Below, piece after piece: positions 43,563 through 52,446 of a DNA stretch of 64,000 nucleotides. The stretch lies in NCBI RefSeq assembly GCF_000971985.1, contig NZ_LAQQ01000002.1, positions 682,001-746,000 of the forward strand, written 5' to 3'. The stretch is from Paenibacillus dauci. Lineage in GTDB: Bacteria > Bacillota > Bacilli > Paenibacillales > Paenibacillaceae. The translations under genes were made by a program, and so were the position numbers. A model generated the notes under the pieces. It did not search any database. It was not told the origin of the DNA and was given only the letters and a program-made list of their open reading frames with translations. Every line of letters starts with the position of its first letter. The first letter of the stretch is position 1.

Positions 43563-44345
43563 GTGAAAGTAGTTATTCTAGCAGGAGGAAGAGGTACTAG
43601 AATAAGTGAAGAATCGCATTTGAAACCGAAACCAATGATTGAAATCGGTAACAAGCCGATATTATGGCATATTATGAAAATATATTCTTACTATGGATTT
43701 AATGAATTTATTATATGTCTTGGCTATAAAGGTTATTTTATAAAAGAGTATTTTGCTAATTATTATCGCCATATGTCAGAAGCTACAACATACGATTTTA
43801 CCAGTCCTATTCCTGTAGAAACCCATAAAAATTCTGTGGAACCGTGGAAAGTAACTTTAGTAGAGACAGGACTGCATACTTTGACTGGAAGTAGAATTAA
43901 AAGGGTACAGCCTTATATAGGAAACGAACCATTTATGCTTACTTATGGAGATGGATTGTCAAATATAAATATTAAAGAGTTAGTAGATGCTCATAGAAAA
44001 AGTGAGAAACTTGCTACTATTTCAGCTGTTCAGCCAGACGGACGCTTTGGGAGCCTAGAACTGTTAGGACAGACAGTGACAGGTTTTAAAGAAAAAGTCA
44101 AAGGTGATGGGAGTTGGATAAATGGTGGCTTCATGGTATTTGAGCCGCAAATATTTGACTATATCAATAGTTATGATACTACCGTACTTGAACAGGAACC
44201 ATTGCAAAATCTGGCATTAGATGGGCAATTAAATGCATATCAACATCATGGTTTCTGGCAACCAATGGACACTATTCGTGAAAAAATCATACTGGATGAA
44301 ATGTGGTCTGAACAAAAGGCTCCATGGAAAACTTGGGATAATTAA
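43563..44345 (+). CDS. rfbF: Glucose-1-phosphate cytidylyltransferase RfbF
   Basis: Makes CDP-glucose from CTP and glucose-1-phosphate, the entry step to CDP-6-deoxyhexoses. The 260-aa product has the nucleotidyltransferase loop VVILAGGRGTRISEESHLKP, KPMIEIGNKPILWHIMKIYS and TYGDGLSNI, of normal length. PgcA at 4349 can supply its substrate. Start GTG 43563 (ATG 43561 would hit TGA at once), behind AAGGAGGG. First gene of the AT-rich island. Confidence 0.93.
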   Translation: MKVVILAGGRGTRISEESHLKPKPMIEIGNKPILWHIMKIYSYYGFNEFIICLGYKGYFIKEYFANYYRHMSEATTYDFTSPIPVETHKNSVEPWKVTLVETGLHTLTGSRIKRVQPYIGNEPFMLTYGDGLSNINIKELVDAHRKSEKLATISAVQPDGRFGSLELLGQTVTGFKEKVKGDGSWINGGFMVFEPQIFDYINSYDTTVLEQEPLQNLALDGQLNAYQHHGFWQPMDTIREKIILDEMWSEQKAPWKTWDN

Positions 44346-44383
44346 AAGATTATTTATTCGAATTTAAGTGCCAAGGAGGTATT

Positions 44384-45067
44384 ATGTTTGAGTTAAGTTT
44401 ATCAGTTGAAGATTTTAAATTATATGTACTACGTCAATTAAATCATTTTTTCCCAGATAATAAGTTTCCTAAAAATGAGGAGAAGCTTCATAAATCTTTC
44501 TTAAATGCATTGGATCGTACAGAGTATTGTTTTAAACATGTTGCTTTGAAATCGTATCATCATGATAACAAAACATTTCTTTCACATACACATTCAGATC
44601 AATATACATTATTTCTTTGGTTTTTTTCAAATTCATTATGGAAAGAATACGAGGATTCAGAATTAGCATCAAAAGTTTTCTATCTAAATAAAATGCTAAA
44701 TGGTTTGACTTGTATGTATGATGCAGAAATGCCGGAAATTTTCCTGGTGATCCACGGAGGTGGAATAGTTTTAGGGAAAGCATCATATAGTAACTTTTTT
44801 GTTTGTTACCAAGGATGTACTGTAGGAGCTATTAATGGTATTTACCCTATATTGGGAAAAGGAGTAGCTATGGCTCCACAATCTTCTATAATTGGAAATT
44901 GTAGAGTGGGGAATCTTGTGACAATTGGTAACCAAGCACTTTTAAGAAACTCTAATTTGGAAGATGGATCTATTTGCTATAGAGATTCAGAGACTGGCTC
45001 TCAAAAAATAGTGAGTTCGAAAAAAGAAGTATGGGCCCAATCATTCTTTAATACATCAATTTGTTGA
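44384..45067 (+). CDS. Left-handed beta-helix (hexapeptide) transferase, serine acetyltransferase-like
   Basis: The 227-aa product has a helical N-terminal half (about 1-115) and a C-terminal hexapeptide-repeat helix (about 120-200: IHGGGIVLGKASYSNFFVCY, GAINGIYPILGKGVAMAP, IIGNCRVGNLVTIGNQ). Architecture resembles CysE-type acetyltransferases, but context indicates sugar or serine acylation within glycan synthesis rather than cysteine biosynthesis. A His in the IHGG turn could be catalytic. GGAGG before ATG; 38 nt after rfbF. Confidence 0.75.
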   Translation: MFELSLSVEDFKLYVLRQLNHFFPDNKFPKNEEKLHKSFLNALDRTEYCFKHVALKSYHHDNKTFLSHTHSDQYTLFLWFFSNSLWKEYEDSELASKVFYLNKMLNGLTCMYDAEMPEIFLVIHGGGIVLGKASYSNFFVCYQGCTVGAINGIYPILGKGVAMAPQSSIIGNCRVGNLVTIGNQALLRNSNLEDGSICYRDSETGSQKIVSSKKEVWAQSFFNTSIC

Positions 45068-45081
45068 ACTGAGGGATTCAT

Positions 45082-45996
45082 ATGAAAAAAAAAACGATTT
45101 TAATAAGTGGAGCTGATGGATATATTGCACTCCATACTACTGAACAGTTGAAAAAAAATGGATATAAAGTTATAAGAGCTACCAGAAATAAAAATGGTGA
45201 CTTAAACATGGATTTTTCAGATCCAAAGAAAATAGCTGAGTTAAGAATATCTGGTGTAGATACTATGATTCATACTGTAACACCAAATGAATTGCTATAT
45301 AAAACGGATCCTTATTTTGCTATTTCGGAAAATGCTGTTGGAATACATGCTGCGTTAGATTTTTGTGTGAATAATCATATAAGAGACTTTATTTACATTT
45401 CCAGTTTTCATGTATTCGGTAACAAAGAAGGATTTCTTAATGAACATACAGAAGGATTTCCGATAAATGATTATGGGTTATCTCATCATAATGCAGAACA
45501 AACTGTTAAAATGTTTGACAATTCTAATAAAGTGAATTCTTGGATACTTAGACCGTCTAATTTATTTGGCATACCTTACGATATTGAAAAATTTAAAAGA
45601 TGGAACTTAATTCCATTCTCTTTCTGTTTAGAGGCTATACAACATAATAAAATTACATTATTAACTTCAGGTAGCCAATATCGCAATTTTGTGGGGGTAT
45701 CAGATGTATGTAATAAGATACAATGGATATTGGAAAACAGACCTAAAGAACGTATTATGCATGCTTATGGAAATGAAACTATAAGCGTTTTTCAGTACGC
45801 TTCTTTAGTAAAGAAAATAGCATGGGAGCATTTTTCTATACCGGTAGAGATTATTAAACCGGAAGGCAATGAATTGATAAGACAATTTGAATTTTGCAGT
45901 ATTTTTAACAAATCTGAATTGCAGCCTGTTATGGAATTAGAGAATTTCATAAAAGATTTATTGACAATTCTAATTAATAGATCATTGAAGGAGTGA
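45082..45996 (+). CDS. NAD-dependent epimerase/dehydratase-type protein with altered active site
   Basis: 304-aa extended-SDR protein. The N-terminus has the dinucleotide-binding SGADGYIALHTTEQLK; SSFHVFG is the catalytic Ser/Thr-type segment. The expected Tyr-x-x-x-Lys motif reads DYGLSHHNAE: the Lys position is His. In context it would be the 4-ketoreductase or an epimerase of the CDP-sugar pathway; the substitution makes activity uncertain. 14 nt after the previous gene, 8 nt before the next. Confidence 0.8.
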   Translation: MKKKTILISGADGYIALHTTEQLKKNGYKVIRATRNKNGDLNMDFSDPKKIAELRISGVDTMIHTVTPNELLYKTDPYFAISENAVGIHAALDFCVNNHIRDFIYISSFHVFGNKEGFLNEHTEGFPINDYGLSHHNAEQTVKMFDNSNKVNSWILRPSNLFGIPYDIEKFKRWNLIPFSFCLEAIQHNKITLLTSGSQYRNFVGVSDVCNKIQWILENRPKERIMHAYGNETISVFQYASLVKKIAWEHFSIPVEIIKPEGNELIRQFEFCSIFNKSELQPVMELENFIKDLLTILINRSLKE

Positions 45997-46004
45997 ATTA
46001 ATGT

Positions 46005-47075
46005 ATGAACTGTTGCGTTTGCAATAGTATTACTTCTCATTTAGAAGATTATAAAGCAGCCCCCCATGACTTAATGAGTGGTTATAATGCTACAAGTTTA
46101 TCTTTGCATGACATTGAAATTTATCACTGTATGTTTTGCGGACACACTCAGATTCCAATGTATGTAAGTGATGAATATTACGATAATTATTCAATGGGCT
46201 CATTTTGGGGTGCTAGTTTTAAAAATGTTCGTGTAAAGCAAGTCGAACAGCTAGCTTCTATAACTTCTGCTAATAATTTATTGGATATTGGATGTGGAGT
46301 AGGGCATTATTTAGAATTAGCTCAAGAACATTTTAAAAACGTATATGGAGTAGAACCATCGAAGACTGCTGTAGAAGTTGCTCGACAGAAGGGTTTTACA
46401 GTGGTAAATGATTACTTTCATGGAGAATTGAAATTCAATTTATCATTTGATGCCATTACTATAATTGAAGTTTTGGAACATCTTGAGAATCCAGTGGAAC
46501 TATTTAAACAAGCTGCGACACTACTCAGTGATAACGGAGTGCTGTTAGTAGAAGTACCTAATGGACAACGCATATATGAGAACAAACTGTATAATAATTT
46601 GTGTACTGATCATATACAGTATTTTTCAATATTAAGTCTTTCTATTATGGCTTATCAAGCTGGATTGACAATTATATGTGTTCAGGAAGCAGAAAATCCT
46701 AACCTGCTAGAGCTATACGCGCGAAAGATTTCTAATCCTAAAGCTAAAACTTTCAGTGAGAAAAGGGAGAATGAGCTCAATACGCTTCTTGCCAAGCTAG
46801 GTTCCCATTCGAAGATAGCAGGATGGGGAGCAGGTGCAGAATCAGCCTGCTTTTTAACTATGCTTGAAAACAAGGTCGATATCGAATGTATATTTGATAG
46901 TGATCAAGCAAAGCATAACCACCATATAATGAATATTCCGATTATTAACCCTACTAAAGAAATAGTGAAATCATATGACCATATTATTCTATTTGCCAAT
47001 TCGCACAAGCTTCAGATCAAAAAGCAGCTTAAACAATTAGGCTATACAGGAAAACTAATTACTTTTGAAGAATGA
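46005..47075 (+). CDS. SAM-dependent sugar C-methyltransferase
   Basis: The 356-aa product matches the TylCIII/NovU-type sugar C-methyltransferases: an N-terminal zinc module (CCVCNS near residue 3 and CMFCGH near 46), a SAM-binding fold (LLDIGCGVGHYLELA, about 90-104; then IIEVLEHLENPVELF), and a C-terminal Rossmann-like domain (IAGWGAGAESACF onward, about 268-350) typical of the family. It probably adds a methyl branch to C3 or C5 of the 4-keto-6-deoxy sugar made by RfbG. ATG 46005 behind GAAGGAG. Confidence 0.85.
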   Translation: MNCCVCNSITSHLEDYKAAPHDLMSGYNATSLSLHDIEIYHCMFCGHTQIPMYVSDEYYDNYSMGSFWGASFKNVRVKQVEQLASITSANNLLDIGCGVGHYLELAQEHFKNVYGVEPSKTAVEVARQKGFTVVNDYFHGELKFNLSFDAITIIEVLEHLENPVELFKQAATLLSDNGVLLVEVPNGQRIYENKLYNNLCTDHIQYFSILSLSIMAYQAGLTIICVQEAENPNLLELYARKISNPKAKTFSEKRENELNTLLAKLGSHSKIAGWGAGAESACFLTMLENKVDIECIFDSDQAKHNHHIMNIPIINPTKEIVKSYDHIILFANSHKLQIKKQLKQLGYTGKLITFEE

Positions 47076-47123
47076 AAGTTTAATTATGAAGATCAAAAAT
47101 AAAAATTAGAAGAGGAAATCAAA

Positions 47124-47681
47124 ATGATAATTGAACCTATTTCTTTAAAAGATGCATTCATTATTAAACAAGAACCTATTGAAGATGAGCGAGGTTATTT
47201 TGCCAGAACTTTTTGCAAAAAAACTTTAAAAGAATACGGTGTCGAATTTGAAATGCTTCAAACTAATATGGCATTTAATCGATATTCAAAAACACTTCGA
47301 GGCATGCATTTTCAAAAGCCCCCATTTAGTGAAGAAAAAATTGTATCTTGTTTTCAGGGATCAATTTATGACGTGATCATAGACATTAGGCTAGAAAGTG
47401 CAACATTTGGTAAATGGTTTGGAACTGTTTTATCTGCAGACAATAAATTATCGCTTTACGTACCGAAAGGATTTGCTCACGGTTATCAGACATTAGAGGA
47501 CAATAGTTCTATTAATTATATGGTAAGTGAATACTACACGCCTGCTTATGAATCAGGAGTTCGCTGGAATGATAGCTTTTTCGATATACAATGGCCTATT
47601 ACAGACGGATTACTTATATCTGATAAAGATAAAAAATGGGGTGACTTTAGAGCGAATATTAATGGGATAAGTTTATTATAA
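47124..47681 (+). CDS. RmlC-type nucleotide-sugar 3(,5)-epimerase
   Basis: 185-aa cupin of the dTDP-4-dehydrorhamnose 3,5-epimerase family. Conserved pieces: EDERGYFARTF, LRGMHFQ with the catalytic His, VPKGFAHGYQTLED, and YYTPAYESGVRWND. No rmlA/B/D is present in the window; the only nucleotidyltransferase is CTP-type, so the likely substrate is a CDP-4-keto-6-deoxy sugar, mono- or di-epimerised. GAGGAAAT ribosome site before ATG 47124. Confidence 0.85.
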   Translation: MIIEPISLKDAFIIKQEPIEDERGYFARTFCKKTLKEYGVEFEMLQTNMAFNRYSKTLRGMHFQKPPFSEEKIVSCFQGSIYDVIIDIRLESATFGKWFGTVLSADNKLSLYVPKGFAHGYQTLEDNSSINYMVSEYYTPAYESGVRWNDSFFDIQWPITDGLLISDKDKKWGDFRANINGISLL

Positions 47682-47693
47682 AGGAGCCGTTTA

Positions 47694-49514
47694 ATGAATA
47701 ATTACACTTCTATAGAATTAATGGATAGTCTAAAAGTTGGTCGTGAAGGAATTATGTATTTAGAAAGCTGTATTAATAAAGGTGAAATCAATCTCTCGGA
47801 TTTAAGTTTATTAGATGATTTAACAGATCTATTGGATCTAATTGAAAACGTAGTTGAGAAAGTTACAAAACCTCAAAGAGTAAAAGAGATAAACAGTAAT
47901 ATTAAGTTTTATATTGAAAGTCTTAAAAATAGTGTTGTCATTGAAGATGTAGAATCATTTTTATACAATTTCCGTTTTCATTTTAAATCCTTATATAGAA
48001 TTTTAGAATATGAAGTTGCATATATTCTAGAAAATGATATCGACAAATACCAATATCCTGAGCTTTATCCTGATATTAATACGATTGATCATAATATTAT
48101 TATGGAAAAGGGAAATGAATCACGCTTTAAAGTTAGTATAGTTCTTCTGGCTTATAATAATATTAATTATACACGTGATTGTGTAGAAAGCATCATAAAA
48201 CATACAAACAATATTGATTACGAGCTTATTTTAGTGGACAATGGTTCCACTGATGGCACAAAGGAATATTTCGAAAGTATACCTAATGCAAAAGTAATAC
48301 ATTTAAAATACAATATTCATTTGGTCAAAGGATTTAACATAGGTTTAATGGCTGCAGAAGGCAAATATTCTGCAGCAGTATGTAACGATTTTATATTTAC
48401 GCCTAACTGGTTGTACAATCTTATATTATGTATTGAATCAGATCCAACGATAGGATTTGTCTCACCAGGTGCCACTTCAATTTCCAACATGCAGCAAATT
48501 GATATTCCATTTAATTCTAAAGAAGAATTTGAAAAGGAAGCAGAAAGATATAATGTCAGCAATTCTCGTAAGTGGGAAGAACGAGTAGTTTTATTACCCA
48601 ATGTATTATGTTGCCCTACCGCTTTATTAGATTCGATTGGTTATTATGATACTCGTTTCTATAGAGGAGAATTTTTAGATGATGATATTAGCTTTAGAAT
48701 CAGACGAGCAGGGTACAAGTTAATTTACTGTGGGGATACTATTACTCATCATTATGGGAGTTTAACCACTTCCATTGATCATCAAAGTAACTCTTTAGAA
48801 GAAGGAAGAAAAACCTTTTATGAAAAGTATGGTTTGGATGCTTGGGTAGATGCACGTATGAATCGTGCATATCTTCAGATTCAGTTTGATAAATTATCTG
48901 ATGCTAAATCAATACTAGGAATCGATACAAAGTGTGGAGCAACATTACTTCAGATTAAAAATTATATTTGGTCTGCACATGGTATAACTCCTAAGGTATT
49001 TAGTGCCACTACAGATCAGAAGTATTTAGCCGATTTGAAAACTTTTGCAGCAAGCAGTGTTACATTTGATTATTTTGGCCAGCTATCAAGTAAAATTGAA
49101 AATAAAATGGATTTAATATATATTGATCGGCCACTCAATTTTTATGATGATGACTTGGAAACTATACTTACTGTCTGCGCTCAACTTCTTAAGAATGATG
49201 GTAAAGTTGTATGCATGATTAAGAATATGATTAGTATTGAATCGATTTATAGTATGTTAGGTTCTGCAAATGATAATCACAATGCCAAATTATATATTTC
49301 TGATGTGTTTTGTTCGCAAGCTAATATGCTAGGATATAATATAGATTTTATTACAAATATTTCCTTTGAAAAGGACAGAAGCACTGAAACGAAAATTTCT
49401 GAATTAGCTCATATATTAGCTGAAGGAAATGTGCGCGAGTCTCAGTATGTAAGATCAAAAATAAGCTCTGAATTTACTATATACCAAATGACTTATCACA
49501 ATAGTAAGTTATAA
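47694..49514 (+). CDS. Large family 2 glycosyltransferase with C-terminal methyltransferase-like region
   Basis: 606 aa in three parts: a helical, Glu/Asn/Ile-rich N-terminal region (about 1-140); a GT2 domain (about 143-385) with VSIVLLAYNNINYTRDCVES, ELILVDNGSTDGT, the acceptor-side FLDDDISFRIRRAGYKL; and a C-terminal region (about 400-580) with a Rossmann-like pattern (MDLIYIDRPLNFYDD, LLKNDGKVVCMI) resembling a degenerate methyltransferase. Probably transfers the island's sugar, to flagellin or a surface polymer. 12 nt after the epimerase gene. Confidence 0.8.
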   Translation: MNNYTSIELMDSLKVGREGIMYLESCINKGEINLSDLSLLDDLTDLLDLIENVVEKVTKPQRVKEINSNIKFYIESLKNSVVIEDVESFLYNFRFHFKSLYRILEYEVAYILENDIDKYQYPELYPDINTIDHNIIMEKGNESRFKVSIVLLAYNNINYTRDCVESIIKHTNNIDYELILVDNGSTDGTKEYFESIPNAKVIHLKYNIHLVKGFNIGLMAAEGKYSAAVCNDFIFTPNWLYNLILCIESDPTIGFVSPGATSISNMQQIDIPFNSKEEFEKEAERYNVSNSRKWEERVVLLPNVLCCPTALLDSIGYYDTRFYRGEFLDDDISFRIRRAGYKLIYCGDTITHHYGSLTTSIDHQSNSLEEGRKTFYEKYGLDAWVDARMNRAYLQIQFDKLSDAKSILGIDTKCGATLLQIKNYIWSAHGITPKVFSATTDQKYLADLKTFAASSVTFDYFGQLSSKIENKMDLIYIDRPLNFYDDDLETILTVCAQLLKNDGKVVCMIKNMISIESIYSMLGSANDNHNAKLYISDVFCSQANMLGYNIDFITNISFEKDRSTETKISELAHILAEGNVRESQYVRSKISSEFTIYQMTYHNSKL

Positions 49515-49562
49515 ATCTATTTCTTATAGTAAACACTATTAAGTTAGGAGGGCTTAAATCTA

Positions 49563-50633
49563 ATGACAAAAAATAAAGTGAACGAATTATTTTGGAAAGA
49601 TAAAAATGTTTTTTTAACAGGCCATACAGGTTTTAAAGGAAGTTGGCTCAGTCTATGGCTTCATAAGCTGGGTGCAAATGTTACTGGATATTCGCTTCCT
49701 GCGCCTACCTCACCATCATTATTTGAAGTAGCCAGAGTAGAAGAAGTATTAACCAATTCAATTATTGGAGATATTAATAATTATAAACTTTTATGTGAAT
49801 CCATGAGAAATGCGAATCCAGAAATAGTAATTCATATGGCAGCTCAACCGTTAGTGCGAAGATCTTATAACGATCCTATCGAGACATATCAAACAAATGT
49901 CATGGGTACAGTGCATATTATGGAAGCAGCACGGGCATGTAGTTCTATACAGGCTATTTTAAATGTTACTACAGATAAATGTTATGAAAATAAAGAATGG
50001 GAATGGGGATATAGAGAGTATGAACCATTAGGAGGTCATGATCCTTATTCTAGTAGTAAAGCATGTTCAGAATTGGTGACTGCAGCATATCGGGACTCTT
50101 TTTTAAAGACATTGAATATTAATGTTGCAACAGCAAGAGCGGGCAATGTAATTGGTGGAGGAGATTGGGCTGAAGATCGTTTAATTCCTGATTTGCTTAA
50201 ATACTTAATAAATCAGGAACAAGTTCAAATAAGAAACCCTTCTGCTATTAGACCATGGCAGCATGTATTAGAGCCTTTAAAAGGATACTTGTTGCTATGT
50301 GAGAATCTCGTTTTAAAAGGAAAAGAATATGCTCAGGCATGGAACTTCGGACCTTTGGATAGTGAAATGAAAACTGTTCAATCAATTGTTGAGCATATGT
50401 TAGAAAAATGGCCTAATAAAACTTCTGGATATGTTGTAACAAAGCAAGATGAGAAAACAGAAGCTACTATATTAAAATTAGACTCTGCAAAAGCAGCTAA
50501 TAATCTTGGTTGGAAACCTTATTGGTCATTAGATACTACTTTAAATTCTATTATTCAATGGACGCTTTATTATGAAGATGGAAAAGATATGCGAGAAGTA
50601 TGTAGAGAGCAAATTTCGCAATATGAAAATTGA
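49563..50633 (+). CDS. rfbG: CDP-glucose 4,6-dehydratase RfbG
   Basis: Converts CDP-glucose to CDP-4-keto-6-deoxyglucose, the branch point intermediate. The 356-aa SDR has the nucleotide loop VFLTGHTGFKGSWLSLWLHK, the catalytic VTTDKCYENKEWEWGYRE and the Tyr-x-x-x-Lys motif YSSSKACSE, all intact, plus NVIGGGDWAEDRLIPDL typical of RfbG. Placed last in the island, 49 nt after the glycosyltransferase, although its step is second; GGAGGG ribosome site. A terminator follows at 50719. Confidence 0.93.
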   Translation: MTKNKVNELFWKDKNVFLTGHTGFKGSWLSLWLHKLGANVTGYSLPAPTSPSLFEVARVEEVLTNSIIGDINNYKLLCESMRNANPEIVIHMAAQPLVRRSYNDPIETYQTNVMGTVHIMEAARACSSIQAILNVTTDKCYENKEWEWGYREYEPLGGHDPYSSSKACSELVTAAYRDSFLKTLNINVATARAGNVIGGGDWAEDRLIPDLLKYLINQEQVQIRNPSAIRPWQHVLEPLKGYLLLCENLVLKGKEYAQAWNFGPLDSEMKTVQSIVEHMLEKWPNKTSGYVVTKQDEKTEATILKLDSAKAANNLGWKPYWSLDTTLNSIIQWTLYYEDGKDMREVCREQISQYEN

Positions 50634-50718
50634 ATATAATATTGAAAAGAAATCACGATAACCTTATATTTTAAACTAATTTTAGTGTTTTATTTATAGT
50701 AAATAAAATTATTTAGCG

Positions 50719-50760
50719 AAAGGTTTTATTGTAATATAATTACAATAAAACCTTTTCTCT
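50719..50760. terminator. Intrinsic terminator ending the CDP-sugar island
   Basis: A perfect 17-bp stem (50719-50735 with 50739-50755) and 3-nt loop, followed by TCTCTT. Confidence 0.8.
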
Positions 50761-50765
50761 TCCAA

Positions 50766-50795
50766 TTGACATTTTCCAACCAGAGATGGTATATT
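50766..50795 (+). promoter_or_regulatory. Sigma-A promoter of the cold-shock gene
   Basis: TTGACA (50766-50771), 18-nt spacer, TATATT (50790-50795). Confidence 0.75.
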
Positions 50796-50848
50796 CAGAA
50801 ATGTAAGCGAGATCTTACTTTATTTGATAACGAAGGGAATGTTATTGC

Positions 50849-51046
50849 ATGCAAGGTAAAGTAAAATGGTTTAACGCAGAAAAAGGTTACGGCTTCATCG
50901 AGACAGACGAAGGCGGAGACGTATTTGTACACTTTTCCGCAATCCAGTCCGAAGGTTTTAAGACGCTTGAAGAAGGCCAATCCGTAGAATTCGACATCGT
51001 CGAAGGCGCGCGTGGACCTCAAGCAGCTAACGTTATCAAATTATAA
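50849..51046 (+). CDS. Cold shock protein (CspA/CspB family)
   Basis: 65-aa single-stranded nucleic acid-binding protein. Both RNA-binding motifs are present: KGYGFIE (RNP1) and VFVHFS (RNP2). Codon use is that of a highly expressed gene. A GAAGGGA site precedes the ATG and the leader is about 45-50 nt. It lies between the CDP-sugar island and hpf, a position not occupied in B. subtilis, so it may mark the right edge of the inserted block. Confidence 0.93.
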   Translation: MQGKVKWFNAEKGYGFIETDEGGDVFVHFSAIQSEGFKTLEEGQSVEFDIVEGARGPQAANVIKL

Positions 51047-51110
51047 TCATCCCCTGGCACATGCCGACCTTACATAGGTAATTCCGATGGTTACATTTGA
51101 ACAATTAGCT

Positions 51111-51139
51111 AAGACTCCGGTACATTCCGGGGTCTTTTT
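51111..51139 (+). terminator. Intrinsic terminator after the cold-shock gene
   Basis: AAGACTCCGG and CCGGGGTCTT (one G-U) with a 6-nt loop, followed by TTTC. Confidence 0.85.
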
Positions 51140-51500
51140 CTGTATATACTTCTTTAACTATTCGTGACGTCATAAATGCTGCAGATCAAGCAAAAATCTG
51201 CAGCCTATACCCGTTTTGGAGCGTATTCAATCTATGGGAAACAGGTTAAAAAGAAAGCAGAACCATCTATACCGACTGCCAATTTCCCTACAATATATGT
51301 ACTCTGATGGATAGTTATAGACCTTCAATTGCATACATCATATCCATCTCATCGCAATAACGTTCTGGCTTGTAACGAGCTTAAGTAGACGCTGTAGCAG
51401 TCGGTCACTAATTTGTTATAAATTGCAGCTTCTTTCCTTTAACGCTCCTTTTACTTGCCGCTAACATCTATGTTATAATTCCCTAAAGGAGGAATGCTCT
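51140..51500 (+). other. Upstream region of hpf
   Basis: No gene is supported. GCTGCAGAT (51178-51186) and ATCTGCAGC (51196-51204) form a perfect 9-bp stem with a 9-nt loop and no U tract. An extended -10 (TGTTATAAT, 51471-51479) with a weak TTACTT -35 lies so close to the ribosome site (51485-51492) that its transcript would have almost no leader; a stress promoter further upstream may exist but was not identified. Confidence 0.5.
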
Positions 51501-52073
51501 ATGAATTTTGCTATTCGAGGTCAGCACTTTGAAGTCACAGATGCTATTAAAGATTATGTGGACAAAAAGCTCAACAGACTTGAAAGATATTTCGATTCAC
51601 CTCCCGTATCCGACGGTATGGTTACACTGAGCTCCAATCGCGGACGCTTTACCGTTGAGGTTACGATTCCTCTCCCCGGTCTGCTGTTACGTGCGGAGGA
51701 TCGCAGTGAAGATATGTACGCTTCCATCGACTCGGTTGTCGACAAGCTGGAACGTCAGATCCGCAAGCACAAAACCAAGCTAAACCGGAAATTCCGTCAA
51801 AATGACGAAAATCTGAAAGCGTTCTTCGTAGAAGATCCAACTGCTGCTGCTCTGGCAGTAGACGAAGATGCAGACGTGGAAGTGGAAAGCGATGAGTTCG
51901 AAATCGTCCGTAACAAACGCTTCCTCCTGAAGCCGATGGACGTTGAAGAAGCGATTCTGCAAATGAATCTGATCGGGCATACGTTCTTCGTATTCTCGAA
52001 CATTAACAGTCAGCAGGTCAACGTAGTCTATCGTCGTGACGATGGCAAATACGGCCTGATTGAACAAGAATAA
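51501..52073 (+). CDS. hpf: Ribosome hibernation promoting factor (long form)
   Basis: Dimerises 70S ribosomes into inactive 100S particles in stationary phase or stress. The 190-aa product has the S30AE domain (about 1-100: FEVTDAIKDYVDKKLNRLE, HKTKLNRKFRQ), an acidic linker (about 110-133) and the C-terminal dimerisation domain (IVRNKRFLLKPMDVEEAI, NVVYRRDDGKYGLIE). AAAGGAGG before ATG 51501. The hpf-secA-prfB order is as in Bacillus (yvyD). Confidence 0.94.
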   Translation: MNFAIRGQHFEVTDAIKDYVDKKLNRLERYFDSPPVSDGMVTLSSNRGRFTVEVTIPLPGLLLRAEDRSEDMYASIDSVVDKLERQIRKHKTKLNRKFRQNDENLKAFFVEDPTAAALAVDEDADVEVESDEFEIVRNKRFLLKPMDVEEAILQMNLIGHTFFVFSNINSQQVNVVYRRDDGKYGLIEQE

Positions 52074-52091
52074 TATAAGCCTATGTAATGG

Positions 52092-52120
52092 AGCCTCGTC
52101 CAACTGGACGGGGCTTTTTG
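52092..52120 (+). terminator. Intrinsic terminator after hpf
   Basis: GCCTCGTCC-AACT-GGACGGGGC followed by TTTTTG. Confidence 0.88.
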
Positions 52121-52446
52121 AATTCCCGATAATATCTGCTTGCCGCAAAATGAAACATGGCAGGAAAGCCCTGAAAAAAGTGCAATCCGGCGTAAAGTGG
52201 AGTATACTATATAGAGTGCAAAAAGCTGACGAATCCTGTCCGATGCCTTGCAGTCCCACGGCTCGGCAAGCTGGTGAAATCAAGGGATTTCGTTGAATGC
52301 TGGCTTTCACTGCACGCACACATAATGAAACATTTCTGCTTTTTATACGTATAAGTATACGCACTAGCATTTACAGTAATGAATATCATATGGATATCGT
52401 CAGGCGCGGGATATATTTATCCTGGGCCCTATTGAAATTTAGTGTG

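Noticed and set aside
43563-50633. Mobile element carrying the CDP-sugar genes
   Set aside because: No transposase, integrase, terminal repeats or attachment duplication were seen; transfer is inferred only from composition and position.
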